A stretch of DNA of 64,000 nt from Christiangramia gaetbulicola (GCF_003054225.1 NZ_QBKQ01000001.1:1400847-1464846); one strand, 5' to 3'; positions 1 through 8,237 are shown, counted from the stretch's first letter. Made by a program: numbers and translations. The notes: generated by a model not told the origin, from the letters alone.

Positions 1-518
1 GCCACGAATGCACTAATGAATTACAAAACTATTCTTTGATGCATTAATTTATCCGGTTCAAAATTAGCCAATATTGCCAATTTATTTCCCGAAACCTTAA
101 GATAATTAATACATTGAGCAATATGGCGATCATTAAGAGCTGCAACAGATTTTATTTCCAAAATTATTTTATCGTAGATCACGAAATCTGCCACATATTG
201 GTGAGGCAGAACCACCTCTTTATAGTTTACCTGATATCTTTTTTCCCTTTCGAAAGGAATGTTTCTGGCTTTCAATTCATATTCTATAGCATCTGAATAA
301 ACTGCCTCTAGAAAACCTCCCCCTAATTCATTATGAACATCAAATAAAACACCTATTAACTCATAACTTTCCTGTTTATAGGTGAGATTTGCCATGTTTG
401 AAGTTCTTTCTTTATTTCATTTCTCTAACGAATGCCCTTATACTTTTCAGCTGTTGATACAGAACTTTTTACCTTCTTTGATCCGAGCGAGATAAAAAAT
501 TATCCGTGCATTAGTGGC
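1..518. repeat. Inverted repeat pair enclosing the GxxExxY gene
   Basis: The first 13 bases (GCCACGAATGCAC) recur in inverted form at 506-518 (GTGCATTAGTGGC), with one mismatch in 13. The two arms enclose exactly one gene, the GxxExxY protein. The left arm touches the window edge, so it may extend further left. The pairing is read directly from the sequence; the idea that the arms bound a transposable or recombining unit is inference. Confidence 0.55.
21..395 (-). CDS. GxxExxY family protein (PD-(D/E)XK-like)
   Basis: This is a 124-residue protein of the GxxExxY family (TIGR04256/PDDEXK_3 type). The diagnostic motif is near residue 27 (GGGFLEAVY: G, E and Y in place). A nuclease-like core follows, with a D in VADFVIYD and an ExK in ILEIKSV, as expected for the PD-(D/E)XK fold. 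It has no signal peptide or membrane segment. The cellular role of this family is not established, and nuclease activity is only inferred from the fold. The start follows an A/T-rich stretch and gives the usual family length. It lies downstream of ftsX in the same orientation, between inverted repeats (1-13 and 506-518), which suggests it was inserted rather than being part of an ftsX operon. Confidence 0.85.
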   Translation of the reverse strand: MANLTYKQESYELIGVLFDVHNELGGGFLEAVYSDAIEYELKARNIPFEREKRYQVNYKEVVLPHQYVADFVIYDKIILEIKSVAALNDRHIAQCINYLKVSGNKLAILANFEPDKLMHQRIVL

Positions 519-530
519 TGAAAACAACTA

Positions 531-1409
531 CTAATAGTATAACTCGTCTGTTTTTAAATTTAGAAAACGCGAGGTCGCAAAATACGTACTAATCCATGTA
601 ATTACAATTCCCATCAGGAAAATTCCGGAGAATAGAATGACCAGCATTTTAATATCACCTAAAAGATTGAGTTCAGTAAAACTATTGTTCAGGTAATAAA
701 GTACTGCAGCCATCCCAATGAGTGCCAGGATAGCACCTATCAGTCCTAGTTTTACACTTTGCCAGATAAAAGGTCTTCTAATAAAGCCTTTGGTGGCGCC
801 CACCATCTGCATCGTCTTAATAATGAATCTTTTGGAGTATACTGCCAGTCTTATGCTGCTATTGATAAGTAATACCGCGATAAACGTAAAAACAGAGCTC
901 GCAATCAATACCCAGAAACTTATTTTTTTAACGTTGTCGTTCAGCAAGGCGATAAGAGGTTTGTCATAAACGACCTCGTCTACAAAATTCTTGGAAGTAA
1001 GATCATCAGCAATTTTGTCTACTTGCTCCGAGGAAACAAAATCTGCGTTCATATAAACGTCTATAGAATTCTGAAGTGGGTTATATCCCAGGAATTCCAT
1101 AAAATCTTCACCAATTTCTTCACTATGCGCCTCTGCGGCTTCCTCTTTGGAAACAAAAGTGGTTGACTTGGTATAATCTGCCATAGCCAGGCTTTTCTTC
1201 AACTGCTCGATCTCAACCTCTTTGGCGTTATCCTTAAGATAAACCGTAAGGGCGATCTGCTCTTTAAAATGATCGGCTACCTTTTTAGTATTTAAAACCA
1301 GAAGGCCAAGCATTCCTAAAAGGAATAATACCAGGGAAATACTGATAACTACTGAAAAATAGGAAGATATGAGTCGGCGTTTCTGATACCTTTCAAAAGA
1401 TGTGGTCAT
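531..1409 (-). CDS. ftsX: Cell division protein FtsX
   Basis: A 292-residue FtsX-type permease-like protein. In the FtsEX complex it passes ATP-driven signals across the inner membrane to peptidoglycan hydrolases during division. The topology is as expected. A short cytoplasmic N-terminus is followed by TM1 at about residues 17-40, then an extracytoplasmic domain of about 120 residues, then three C-terminal TM segments (about 165-187, 215-240 and 255-280). The family motif region KRFIIKTMQMVGATKGFIRRPF lies in the cytoplasmic loop after TM2. No ftsE is adjacent; separation of ftsE and ftsX is common in this phylum. Downstream, where I would expect further core genes, lies the repeat-bounded GxxExxY gene. 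Assignment is firm. Confidence 0.95.
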   Translation of the reverse strand: MTTSFERYQKRRLISSYFSVVISISLVLFLLGMLGLLVLNTKKVADHFKEQIALTVYLKDNAKEVEIEQLKKSLAMADYTKSTTFVSKEEAAEAHSEEIGEDFMEFLGYNPLQNSIDVYMNADFVSSEQVDKIADDLTSKNFVDEVVYDKPLIALLNDNVKKISFWVLIASSVFTFIAVLLINSSIRLAVYSKRFIIKTMQMVGATKGFIRRPFIWQSVKLGLIGAILALIGMAAVLYYLNNSFTELNLLGDIKMLVILFSGIFLMGIVITWISTYFATSRFLNLKTDELYY

Positions 1410-1530
1410 AGAGTGACTTCAGATTTTTTGTAAAAATAAGAAAGTTAAGTTTTCCTAATCTTTAAAACGTTTAAACTTTTGAAAATATTGGGACTATCCT
1501 AATTAAGTTGCCTAACTATTGGTTTGGTAC

Positions 1531-1760
1531 GTCATGCTGAACTTGTTTCAGTATCTTCAGATACCCGGAAGTAAATTCAAGGTGACGTCGAAGATTGGTT
1601 GGTCATGCTGAGCCTGTCGAAGCATGGTTTCTGGATAACACATTTCGACTGCGCTCAATGTGATATTCCCTTTGTCATTCCGAGCGTAGTCGAGGAATCT
1701 CTTTAGGTCAGATTTCTCAGTCGTTTCACTTCTTCGAAATGACACCACTGCGGAATCTCT
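1531..1760. repeat. Cluster of three dispersed palindromic repeats
   Basis: This spacer between ftsX and panE holds three repeat units of a type scattered through flavobacterial genomes. Unit one starts GTCATGCTGAACTTGTTTC at 1531 with a decayed right arm ending GGTGACG near 1587. Unit two starts GTCATGCTGAGCCTGTCGAA at 1602, with the partner CATTTCGACTGCGCTCAATG near 1640. Unit three starts GTCATTCCGAGCGTAGTCGA at 1674 and ends with TTCGAAATGACACC near 1735. Their translation yields the spurious peptide RQAQHDQP. The rest of 1410-1793 shows nothing else apart from a possible -7 element at 1772. Confidence 0.7.
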
Positions 1761-1771
1761 CATATCTTTCC

Positions 1772-1779
1772 TAAATTTG
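1772..1779 (+). promoter_or_regulatory. Possible -7 promoter element of panE
   Basis: TAAATTTG matches the Bacteroidota -7 consensus TAnnTTTG and lies 14 bases before the panE ATG, which would leave a very short leader. No good TTG is found at the expected -33 distance, so this is tentative. Confidence 0.35.
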
Positions 1780-1793
1780 AGAAAATTCAATTT

Positions 1794-2726
1794 ATGGAAA
1801 TTTTGGTTTATGGAATTGGCGGCGTTGGAGGCTATTTTGGTGGAAAACTAGCTAATGCAGGATTCAATGTAAGTATGATCGCAAGAGGTGAACACCTTAA
1901 AGCTATACAGAAAAACGGACTAGAGGTGGAAAGTATCAAGGGTAATTTTAAAGTAAAACCAAAGATAGCTACTTCAGATGTTTCTGAAGTTCCAAAACCA
2001 GACCTTATTATTCTTGGAATTAAATCCTGGCAGATCCCATTGGTTGCTGCAGAATTAAAACCCATAATTGGTGAAAATACCATAGTTCTTCCATTGCAGA
2101 ACGGAGCCGATAACTATGAGAAACTAATTGAATTTCTTCCGAAGAAAAATGTGCTTGCCGGGCTTTGCTTTATTGTAAGTTTTTTAGAAGAACCGGGAAA
2201 AATAAAACATGCTTCTTATGAGCCGAAGATCGTTTTTGGAGAGGCAGATAATTCACGATCAGAAAGGGTTTTAAAAATTCATGATATCCTTGATGAGGCG
2301 GGAATAGAAAATAATATCCCTGAAAACATCCAGTTAGAGATCTGGAAAAAGTTCCTGTTTATCTGTACCGTCAGCGGCATTGGCGGACTCACGAGAGTTC
2401 CAATAGACAAGATCAGAGATAGCAATTATCTTAAGGAAATGATGAGAAATTCCGCCAGGGAGATCATTGAAGTTGGAAAGGTTAAAGGAGTTCCTTTAAC
2501 CGAAAAGCATCTGGAAATGGTCTTTGAGATAATCAATTCGCAACCTGAGGGGACTACCGCTTCTACCCAGCGGGATATCATGAATGGCAAACCTTCAGAA
2601 CTGGAAAATTTTAATGGCTTTATCGTTAAACAGGGAGAAAGGCTAGGGGTTAAAACTCCCGTGAACAGGTATATCTATGAATGCCTGAAACCTATGGAAG
2701 AAGAAGCGAGAAAAAGCCGGGAATAG
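1794..2726 (+). CDS. panE: 2-dehydropantoate 2-reductase
   Basis: A 310-residue cytosolic ketopantoate reductase. It reduces 2-dehydropantoate to pantoate with NADPH in the pantothenate/CoA pathway. The N-terminal Rossmann motif GIGGVGGYFG (residues 7-16) binds the cofactor. PLQNGADN (about residues 99-106) is the family signature following the nucleotide-binding domain. The C-terminal helical domain carries IWKKFLFICTVSG, with the conserved Lys, and a final region ending in NRYIYECLKP. Length is typical. It stands alone between ftsX (divergent) and leuS. Members of this family occasionally reduce other 2-oxo acids, so the substrate is assigned by family only. Confidence 0.9.
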   Translation: MEILVYGIGGVGGYFGGKLANAGFNVSMIARGEHLKAIQKNGLEVESIKGNFKVKPKIATSDVSEVPKPDLIILGIKSWQIPLVAAELKPIIGENTIVLPLQNGADNYEKLIEFLPKKNVLAGLCFIVSFLEEPGKIKHASYEPKIVFGEADNSRSERVLKIHDILDEAGIENNIPENIQLEIWKKFLFICTVSGIGGLTRVPIDKIRDSNYLKEMMRNSAREIIEVGKVKGVPLTEKHLEMVFEIINSQPEGTTASTQRDIMNGKPSELENFNGFIVKQGERLGVKTPVNRYIYECLKPMEEEARKSRE

Positions 2727-2762
2727 AACTTTCAATCATTCCGCATAAGTCCTTTAAAATTG

Positions 2763-2770
2763 TATTTTTG
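2763..2770 (+). promoter_or_regulatory. Possible -7 element of leuS
   Basis: TATTTTTG fits TAnnTTTG. If used, transcription would start near 2777, giving a leader of about 95 bases that contains the complete palindrome at 2786-2847. The -33 box is not convincing. Confidence 0.4.
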
Positions 2771-2785
2771 CGTTTCAGAAAATAC

Positions 2786-2847
2786 CGTCAAGCTGAACTT
2801 GTTTCAGCTTCTCATTTTTTAGACCCTGAAACAAGTTCAGGGTGACG
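2786..2847. repeat. Palindromic repeat in the leuS leader
   Basis: A nearly perfect long hairpin. The left arm CGTCAAGCTGAACTTGTTTC (from 2786) pairs with the right arm ending CAAGTTCAGGGTGACG (to 2847), separated by about 15 bases. It belongs to the same dispersed family as 1531 and 13571. It lies 24 bases before the leuS start codon and inside the predicted mRNA leader. Confidence 0.75.
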
Positions 2848-2871
2848 TAGATAAATAAGAAAGAGAAGAAG

Positions 2872-5685
2872 ATGAGTTACCACTTTAATAAGATCGAAGA
2901 GAAATGGCAGAAATACTGGGCCGAAAACCAGACTTTTAAAGCCAGCAACGATTCTGATAAACCAAAATATTATGTGCTGGACATGTTTCCTTATCCTTCG
3001 GGAGCGGGACTGCATGTAGGGCATCCACTGGGCTATATTGCCAGTGATATCTATGCCCGCTTTAAAAGGCATAAAGGTTTTAACGTGTTGCATCCACAGG
3101 GATATGATAGTTTCGGGCTTCCGGCAGAGCAATATGCCATTCAAACCGGGCAGCATCCTGCGGTAACAACTGAAAATAATATTGCCCGTTACAGGGAACA
3201 ATTAGATAAGATCGGTTTTTCTTTCGACTGGAGTCGTGAGGTGAGAACCAGCGAGCCAGATTATTATAAGTGGACACAGTGGATCTTTATACAGCTTTTT
3301 GAAAGCTGGTACGACCAAGAGGCTGAAAAATCCCGTCCAATTTCAGAACTTGAAGAGATCTTTTCTTCTGAAGGGAATACCAGGGTGAATGCTGCCTGCG
3401 ATAATGATACTGAAGAATTTTCAGCGGCAGAATGGAATAAATATTCTGCAGATGAAAAGGAGCAGGTTCTTTTAAAATATAGGCTTACTTATTTAGCGGA
3501 AGCAGAAGTTAACTGGTGTCCGCAACTTGGAACCGTTCTGGCAAACGACGAGATCGTGAACGGAGTTTCTGAACGTGGAGGTTATCCCGTAATTAGAAAA
3601 AAAATGACCCAATGGAGCATGCGAATTTCAGCTTTTGCTGAAAGATTGCTTCAGGATCTTAATAAAATTGACTGGACCGAAAGCTTAAAGGAGAGTCAGC
3701 GTAACTGGATAGGGAAATCGGTTGGGGCGCATGTGGACTTTAAGATCAAGGATACTGGACATACAGTTGGGGTTTTCACCACGCGACCTGATACCATTTT
3801 TGGCGTAAGCTTTATGACGCTTGCACCAGAACATGACCTGGTAAAGGAGATCACTTCAGAAGCTCACCGTGAAGAAGTTGAGGCTTATATCGAAGCCAGT
3901 GCCAAGAGAAGTGAGCGCGAACGTATGGCAGATGTGAAAAGCATCACCGGTGTGTTTACCGGGGCATATGCCGAACATCCATTTACCGGGGAATCTATCC
4001 CGATCTGGATAGGAGATTATGTGCTTGCGGGTTACGGAACCGGCGCTGTTATGGCCGTACCATGTGGTGACCAGCGAGATCATGATTTCGCTAGGCATTT
4101 CGATCTTCCAATCCCTAATATTTTTGAAAATATAGATGTTTCCCAGGAAGCTTATGCGGGGAAAGAAGGTACGGTGATCGCGAATTCAGAATTCCTTAGC
4201 GGACTGGAATATAAAGAGGCATTAAATAAAGTAATTCTGGAACTGGAGAAAACTGGTCAGGGTTATGGAAAGACAAATTACAGGCTTAGAGATGCGGTTT
4301 TCAGCCGTCAGAGATATTGGGGAGAGCCTTTCCCAGTTTATTACGTGAACGGTTTACCGAAAATGATAGACCTTGAGCATCTTCCTTTAAGATTACCTGA
4401 AGTAGAAAAATATCTCCCAACCGAAACCGGTGAGCCGCCATTAGGAAATGCTACCGACTGGGCCTGGGATACAAAGAATAATAAAGTGGTTTCGAATTCT
4501 GAAATAGACGACGAAACTGTTTTTCCTTTAGAGCTTAATACCATGCCGGGATGGGCAGGAAGCAGCTGGTATCTTTTCAGGTATATGGATGCCGGGAACC
4601 CTGATCGCTTTGTTTCAGAAGAAGCCCAGAAATACTGGGAAAATGTAGATCTGTATATTGGAGGTAGCGAGCATGCTACCGGGCACTTATTATATTCAAG
4701 ATTCTGGACTAAGTTTTTACATGACCGCGGTTGGTTGACAGTTGAAGAACCATTCAAAAAGCTGATCAACCAGGGAATGATCCTTGGAACCAGTGCTTTC
4801 GTTTATAGATTGGAGGGAGAGAATGTATTTGTTTCTAAAAATCAGATCAAAGGCAATAATGTTCAGCCTATTCATGCTGATGTTTCTTTAGTTAATGCTT
4901 CAGATGAGTTGGATATTGAAGGCTTTAAAAAATGGCGTCCGGAATTTGCTGATGCTAAATTCCTAACCGAAGATGGGAAATACATTGTAGGTAGAGAAGT
5001 GGAGAAAATGTCCAAGTCCAAGTACAATGTGGTGAACCCAGATGAGATCTGTAAAGATTACGGGGCAGATACTTTAAGAATGTATGAAATGTTCCTTGGG
5101 CCTCTGGATCAGGCGAAACCATGGAATACTGCCGGGATCACCGGAGTGCATAACTTTCTGAAGAAACTCTGGAAGCTTTACCATGACGGTGAGGAATTCT
5201 CTGTTTCAGATGAAAAACCTTCAGCAGATTCATTAAAGAGCTTGCATAAGACCATTAAGAAAGTAACCGAGGATATTGAAGAATTCAGCTTTAATACTTC
5301 TGTATCGACTTTTATGATCTGTGTGAACGAGCTTACCGCTCAAAAATGCAATAGCCGTGAGATTCTTGAGCCATTAGCGGTGCTTATCGCTCCTTATGCT
5401 CCTCATATCGCTGAAGAGCTTTGGGAAAAGCTGGGGAATTCAGATTCTGTTACTACCGCAAAATATCCTGAATTCGAAGAGAAGTATTTAGTAGAAAGCA
5501 AAAAGAACTATCCTGTTTCTTTTAATGGGAAAATGCGTTTTACGATGGAGCTTCCTTTGGATATGGGTAAAGATGAAATTGAGAAAAATGTTCTGGAAGA
5601 TGAAAGAACAAAAAATCAATTAGACGGATCTACCCCTAAAAAAGTTATAGTTGTTCCGGGTAAAATTGTAAATATTGTAATTTAA
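2872..5685 (+). CDS. leuS: Leucyl-tRNA synthetase
   Basis: A 937-residue class I aminoacyl-tRNA synthetase charging tRNA-Leu with leucine in the cytosol. The HIGH-type motif is HVGH at residues 48-51, after FPYPSGAGL. The KMSKS motif is at 712-716. The CP1 editing domain lies between them and includes TTRPDTIFGVSF (threonine-rich editing signature) and the later GTGAVMAVPCGDQRDHDFA. The zinc-like region NWCPQLGTVLANDEI is present. It is longer than the E. coli enzyme (about 860) because of an acidic insertion at about 155-200 and a second insertion just before KMSKS (about 640-700); similar insertions are typical of Bacteroidota LeuRS. The anticodon-binding domain and the C-terminal domain are complete. 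Confidence 0.98.
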   Translation: MSYHFNKIEEKWQKYWAENQTFKASNDSDKPKYYVLDMFPYPSGAGLHVGHPLGYIASDIYARFKRHKGFNVLHPQGYDSFGLPAEQYAIQTGQHPAVTTENNIARYREQLDKIGFSFDWSREVRTSEPDYYKWTQWIFIQLFESWYDQEAEKSRPISELEEIFSSEGNTRVNAACDNDTEEFSAAEWNKYSADEKEQVLLKYRLTYLAEAEVNWCPQLGTVLANDEIVNGVSERGGYPVIRKKMTQWSMRISAFAERLLQDLNKIDWTESLKESQRNWIGKSVGAHVDFKIKDTGHTVGVFTTRPDTIFGVSFMTLAPEHDLVKEITSEAHREEVEAYIEASAKRSERERMADVKSITGVFTGAYAEHPFTGESIPIWIGDYVLAGYGTGAVMAVPCGDQRDHDFARHFDLPIPNIFENIDVSQEAYAGKEGTVIANSEFLSGLEYKEALNKVILELEKTGQGYGKTNYRLRDAVFSRQRYWGEPFPVYYVNGLPKMIDLEHLPLRLPEVEKYLPTETGEPPLGNATDWAWDTKNNKVVSNSEIDDETVFPLELNTMPGWAGSSWYLFRYMDAGNPDRFVSEEAQKYWENVDLYIGGSEHATGHLLYSRFWTKFLHDRGWLTVEEPFKKLINQGMILGTSAFVYRLEGENVFVSKNQIKGNNVQPIHADVSLVNASDELDIEGFKKWRPEFADAKFLTEDGKYIVGREVEKMSKSKYNVVNPDEICKDYGADTLRMYEMFLGPLDQAKPWNTAGITGVHNFLKKLWKLYHDGEEFSVSDEKPSADSLKSLHKTIKKVTEDIEEFSFNTSVSTFMICVNELTAQKCNSREILEPLAVLIAPYAPHIAEELWEKLGNSDSVTTAKYPEFEEKYLVESKKNYPVSFNGKMRFTMELPLDMGKDEIEKNVLEDERTKNQLDGSTPKKVIVVPGKIVNIVI

Positions 5686-5702
5686 CCCCCTTAAAAATAT
5701 CA

Positions 5703-5750
5703 AATAGGGGTGTCAAATGTTATTTTTTACATTTGACACCCCTATTTTTA
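5703..5750 (+). terminator. Rho-independent terminator of leuS
   Basis: An 18-base arm, AATAGGGGTGTCAAATGT (5703-5720), pairs perfectly with 5729-5746 across an 8-base loop. A T-rich tail follows. The A-rich upstream side also allows function on the minus strand. Confidence 0.9.
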
Positions 5751-5787
5751 TTTTCTTTACTATTTTTCGGAATCTAAAACTTCTACT

Positions 5788-6888
5788 ATGATAATCGGGA
5801 TTCCAAAAGAGATCAAAAACAATGAAAACAGGGTGGGAATGACTCCCGCCGGAGTGCTTGAACTTTCCAAATTAGGTCATCAGGTTCTGGTTCAATCTAC
5901 CGCTGGTGACTGCAGTGGTTTCGATGATAAAGATTACCATGCTGCCGGAGCTACCATTTTACCTTCCATAGACCGGGTTTATCAGCAAAGTGATATGATC
6001 GTAAAGGTTAAAGAACCTATCGAGCAGGAATATGATCTTATTAAAGAGGATCAGATCGTGTTTACCTATTTTCATTTTGCTTCCAATCAAAATCTTACGG
6101 AAGCCATGATGAAGAGTAAATCTGTTTGTATTGCGTATGAAACGGTAGAAGATGAGGATGGTACCTTGCCTTTGCTAACTCCTATGAGTGAAGTTGCCGG
6201 AAGAATGGCTATTCAGCAGGGGGCGAAATATCTGGAGAAACCGGTTAAGGGGAAAGGCCTTCTATTAGGCGGTGTTCCCGGCGTACCTCCGGGTAAAGTG
6301 CTTGTGTTAGGTGCAGGTACAGTTGGGATCCAGGCCGCGAAAATGGCTGCAGGTCTTGGGGCGCAGGTTACGGTTCTTGATGTGAACATGAATAAGTTGC
6401 GTTACGTGAATGACATTATGCCGAGTCATGTGGTGACCGAATTTTCCAATGAATACAATATTAGAAAGCATCTACAGACCACAGATCTTGTGGTGGGTGG
6501 TATTCTTATAACCGGCGCAAAAGCACCAAAATTAATTACTCGTGATATGCTGAAATTGATGCAGCCGGGTGCGGTGATCGTGGATGTGGCAGTAGATCAG
6601 GGTGGTTGTGTTGAGACTACCAGGCCTACGACTCATGAAGATCCTGCTTATATTATAGATGGCGTGGTGCATTATTGTGTGGCTAACATGCCTGGTGCAG
6701 TGCCTTATACTTCAACTCTTGCGCTTACCAATGTGACCTTGCCTTATGTATTGAAACTTGCCGAGCATGGCTGGGAGAAGGCATGTGAAAAGGATAGTTC
6801 TTTGGCTAAAGGACTTAATATTATAAACGGAAAAGTTGTTTTTGAGCCAATTCTGGAGGCTTTCGACTGGAATAAATCTTTTGCCTAA
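5788..6888 (+). CDS. ald: Alanine dehydrogenase
   Basis: A 366-residue NAD-dependent alanine dehydrogenase that interconverts L-alanine with pyruvate and ammonia. The N-terminal motif IPKEIKNNENRVGMTP is diagnostic. VKVKEP (Lys near residue 74) and FHFAS (His near 95) match the substrate-binding Lys and catalytic His of the family. The NAD-binding Rossmann motif is VLGAGTVGIQAAKMA at about 171-185. The signature DVAVDQGGCVETTRPTTH follows at about 265-282. It is a single-gene unit after the leuS terminator. Its stop codon overlaps the stop of rimM on the other strand by three bases, and no terminator lies between them. Confidence 0.96.
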   Translation: MIIGIPKEIKNNENRVGMTPAGVLELSKLGHQVLVQSTAGDCSGFDDKDYHAAGATILPSIDRVYQQSDMIVKVKEPIEQEYDLIKEDQIVFTYFHFASNQNLTEAMMKSKSVCIAYETVEDEDGTLPLLTPMSEVAGRMAIQQGAKYLEKPVKGKGLLLGGVPGVPPGKVLVLGAGTVGIQAAKMAAGLGAQVTVLDVNMNKLRYVNDIMPSHVVTEFSNEYNIRKHLQTTDLVVGGILITGAKAPKLITRDMLKLMQPGAVIVDVAVDQGGCVETTRPTTHEDPAYIIDGVVHYCVANMPGAVPYTSTLALTNVTLPYVLKLAEHGWEKACEKDSSLAKGLNIINGKVVFEPILEAFDWNKSFA

Positions 6889-7412
6889 CCTAAGTAAAGA
6901 TCTACAAGGCCTTCAGGAGTAATTACCTTTACGGTCTTGTTTTTCTTATCCACTTTTTCAATGAATTCATCATTCATAGGGATAAGGATCTGTTTGCCGT
7001 CTTTTTCTATTTCGAAAAGGGCTTGTGAAGTGGTATCGTTGATGGAGACTATTTTACCGATATTTCCATGTTCGGCATCCATAACATCGAAACCTATGAT
7101 CTCGTGAAAGTAGAATTTGTCTTCCGGTAGTTCCGGAAGCATGCTTAGTGGAAGATAAACCTCGGTGCCTATCATATCTTCGGCATTATCCTCGGTGTCT
7201 ATATCTTCAAATTTCACCCTGAGCAGAGTGCTTTTGTGCAGGTAGGAGCGTTCAATAAAAAATGGAACCAGATTATCGTTGTATTCAACGAGAACTGATT
7301 CCATTTCTGTGTAAGTTTCAGGTTCATCGGTGTCAAGTTTTATGAGCACCTCACCTTTAAAGCTAAATTTCGCAACGATTTTTCCAAGATAGAAACATTC
7401 TTCCTTAGTCAT
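6885..7412 (-). CDS. rimM: Ribosome maturation factor RimM
   Basis: A 175-residue RimM. It binds S19 and assists maturation of the 30S head and 16S rRNA processing. The N-terminal RimM domain begins MTKEECFYLGKIVAKFSFKG, and the C-terminal PRC barrel contains FYFHEIIGFDVMD. The frame stays open upstream to 7595, but that extension reads Lys/Leu-rich nonsense antisense-like to the Ala/Glu-rich tail of rpsP, so I place the start at 7412. This gives normal family length and leaves 13 bases after the rpsP stop. It is the second gene of an rpsP-rimM operon, an arrangement widespread in bacteria. Confidence 0.95.
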   Translation of the reverse strand: MTKEECFYLGKIVAKFSFKGEVLIKLDTDEPETYTEMESVLVEYNDNLVPFFIERSYLHKSTLLRVKFEDIDTEDNAEDMIGTEVYLPLSMLPELPEDKFYFHEIIGFDVMDAEHGNIGKIVSINDTTSQALFEIEKDGKQILIPMNDEFIEKVDKKNKTVKVITPEGLVDLYLG

Positions 7413-7425
7413 TGCAGGTTGCTGT

Positions 7426-8022
7426 TTAAGCGTCTTTTTTGTCTTCAGTTTTAGCTTCTTCTGCAGTTGCAGCGCCCACCTCTTCTTCAGCATTTTCAAC
7501 GGTAGCCTCGTCTGTAGCTTCTGCAGTTGCAGCAGCTTCAGCCTCAGCAGCAGCTTTCGCCTCAGCTTCTTCAGCTTCTTTGAATTCAGCTTCACGCTTA
7601 GCGTTAGCTTCTTTCTCAGCTTCCAGAGCTTTAGCTTTTTCAGCTTCCTGAGCTTTGCTCAAAGATTCTTTTTTAGCTCCGATCTTTCCTTCTTTTTCTT
7701 CTAACCATGCTTTGAATTTCTCCTCAGCCTGCTCTTCAGTTAAAGCTCCTTTTTTTACACCTACTGCTAAGTGTTTCTTAAGTAAAGCTCCTTTGTAAGA
7801 AAGGATAGCACGAGCGGTATCTGTTGGTTGAGCACCGTTTTGTAACCACTTTACAGCTCCGTCTACATCAAGTTCGATAGTAGCAGGATTTGTGTTAGGG
7901 TTATAGATTCCCAATTTATCCAAAAATTTACCGTCTCTTTTTGCGCGGGTATCCGCAGCAACAATCCAGAAAAAAGGTTTTCCTTTTTTACCGTGTCTTT
8001 GTAATCTTATTTTTACTGGCAT
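7426..8022 (-). CDS. rpsP: 30S ribosomal protein S16 with long C-terminal tail
   Basis: A 198-residue S16. The conserved S16 domain occupies residues 1 to about 85 ([21 protein letters not shown] at the start, then KLGIYNPNT and [12 protein letters not shown]). E. coli S16 has about 82 residues. Here a linker and a highly charged Ala/Glu/Lys tail of about 100 residues follow, probably a helical extension. Such tails occur in S16 of Bacteroidota. It heads the operon with rimM, with a promoter at 8069-8097 and a hairpin in its leader. The low-complexity tail creates long false frames on both strands. Confidence 0.97.
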   Translation of the reverse strand: MPVKIRLQRHGKKGKPFFWIVAADTRAKRDGKFLDKLGIYNPNTNPATIELDVDGAVKWLQNGAQPTDTARAILSYKGALLKKHLAVGVKKGALTEEQAEEKFKAWLEEKEGKIGAKKESLSKAQEAEKAKALEAEKEANAKREAEFKEAEEAEAKAAAEAEAAATAEATDEATVENAEEEVGAATAEEAKTEDKKDA

Positions 8023-8036
8023 AAAAATTAAATTTT

Positions 8037-8051
8037 GGGGTTCTCGACCCC
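8037..8051 (-). promoter_or_regulatory. Stable hairpin in the rpsP leader
   Basis: GGGGT-TCTCG-ACCCC forms a five-pair stem, four of them G-C. It ends 14 bases upstream of the rpsP start codon, inside the predicted transcript. It is too weakly followed by U to be a terminator. A role in translation control of the S16 operon is possible but unproven. Confidence 0.45.
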
Positions 8052-8068
8052 GGTTATTAATAAGTGCG

Positions 8069-8097
8069 CAAAGATACTACATTTTTCTAATTTTCAA
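8069..8097 (-). promoter_or_regulatory. Promoter of rpsP-rimM
   Basis: On the minus strand TTG (8097-8095), an 18-base spacer and TATCTTTG (8076-8069) fit the Bacteroidota -33/-7 consensus. Transcription would start about 40 bases upstream of the rpsP ATG. Confidence 0.65.
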
Positions 8098-8192
8098 GTA
8101 TTTCTGGTTCGATTTTACAAATCTTCCTGAAAAGGGAATTTGCCACAGTCAAATTTTAATTTAGGAAGAATTTTAGTTAAAAAATGGCCCTG

Positions 8193-8237
8193 CTGTTAAA
8201 AGAGGTTAATTAGTGCTAAACCCTGTTAAAGAGGTTG
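8193..8237 (+). promoter_or_regulatory. Direct repeats upstream of the DUF2383 promoter
   Basis: CTGTTAAAAGAGGTT (8193) and CTGTTAAAGAGGTT (8223) are repeated at a spacing of 30 bases, about three helical turns, next to the predicted promoter. This geometry is typical of an activator or repressor bound on one face of DNA. No regulator can be named. Confidence 0.4.

Noticed and set aside
1557..1790. 77-residue frame on the minus strand upstream of panE
   Set aside because: It is made of translated dispersed repeats (RQAQHDQP and similar) and has no independent support.
2812..3201. 129-residue minus-strand frame over the start of leuS
   Set aside because: It lies antisense to leuS and carries HPELVSGS at its N-terminal part, which is a translated palindrome.
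7413..7595. N-terminal extension of RimM
   Set aside because: The Lys/Leu-rich text is an out-of-frame reading of the S16 tail. The family start is the Met at 7412.
7439..7651. Ala/Ser-rich plus-strand frame
   Set aside because: It is antisense to the low-complexity Ala/Glu tail of rpsP.
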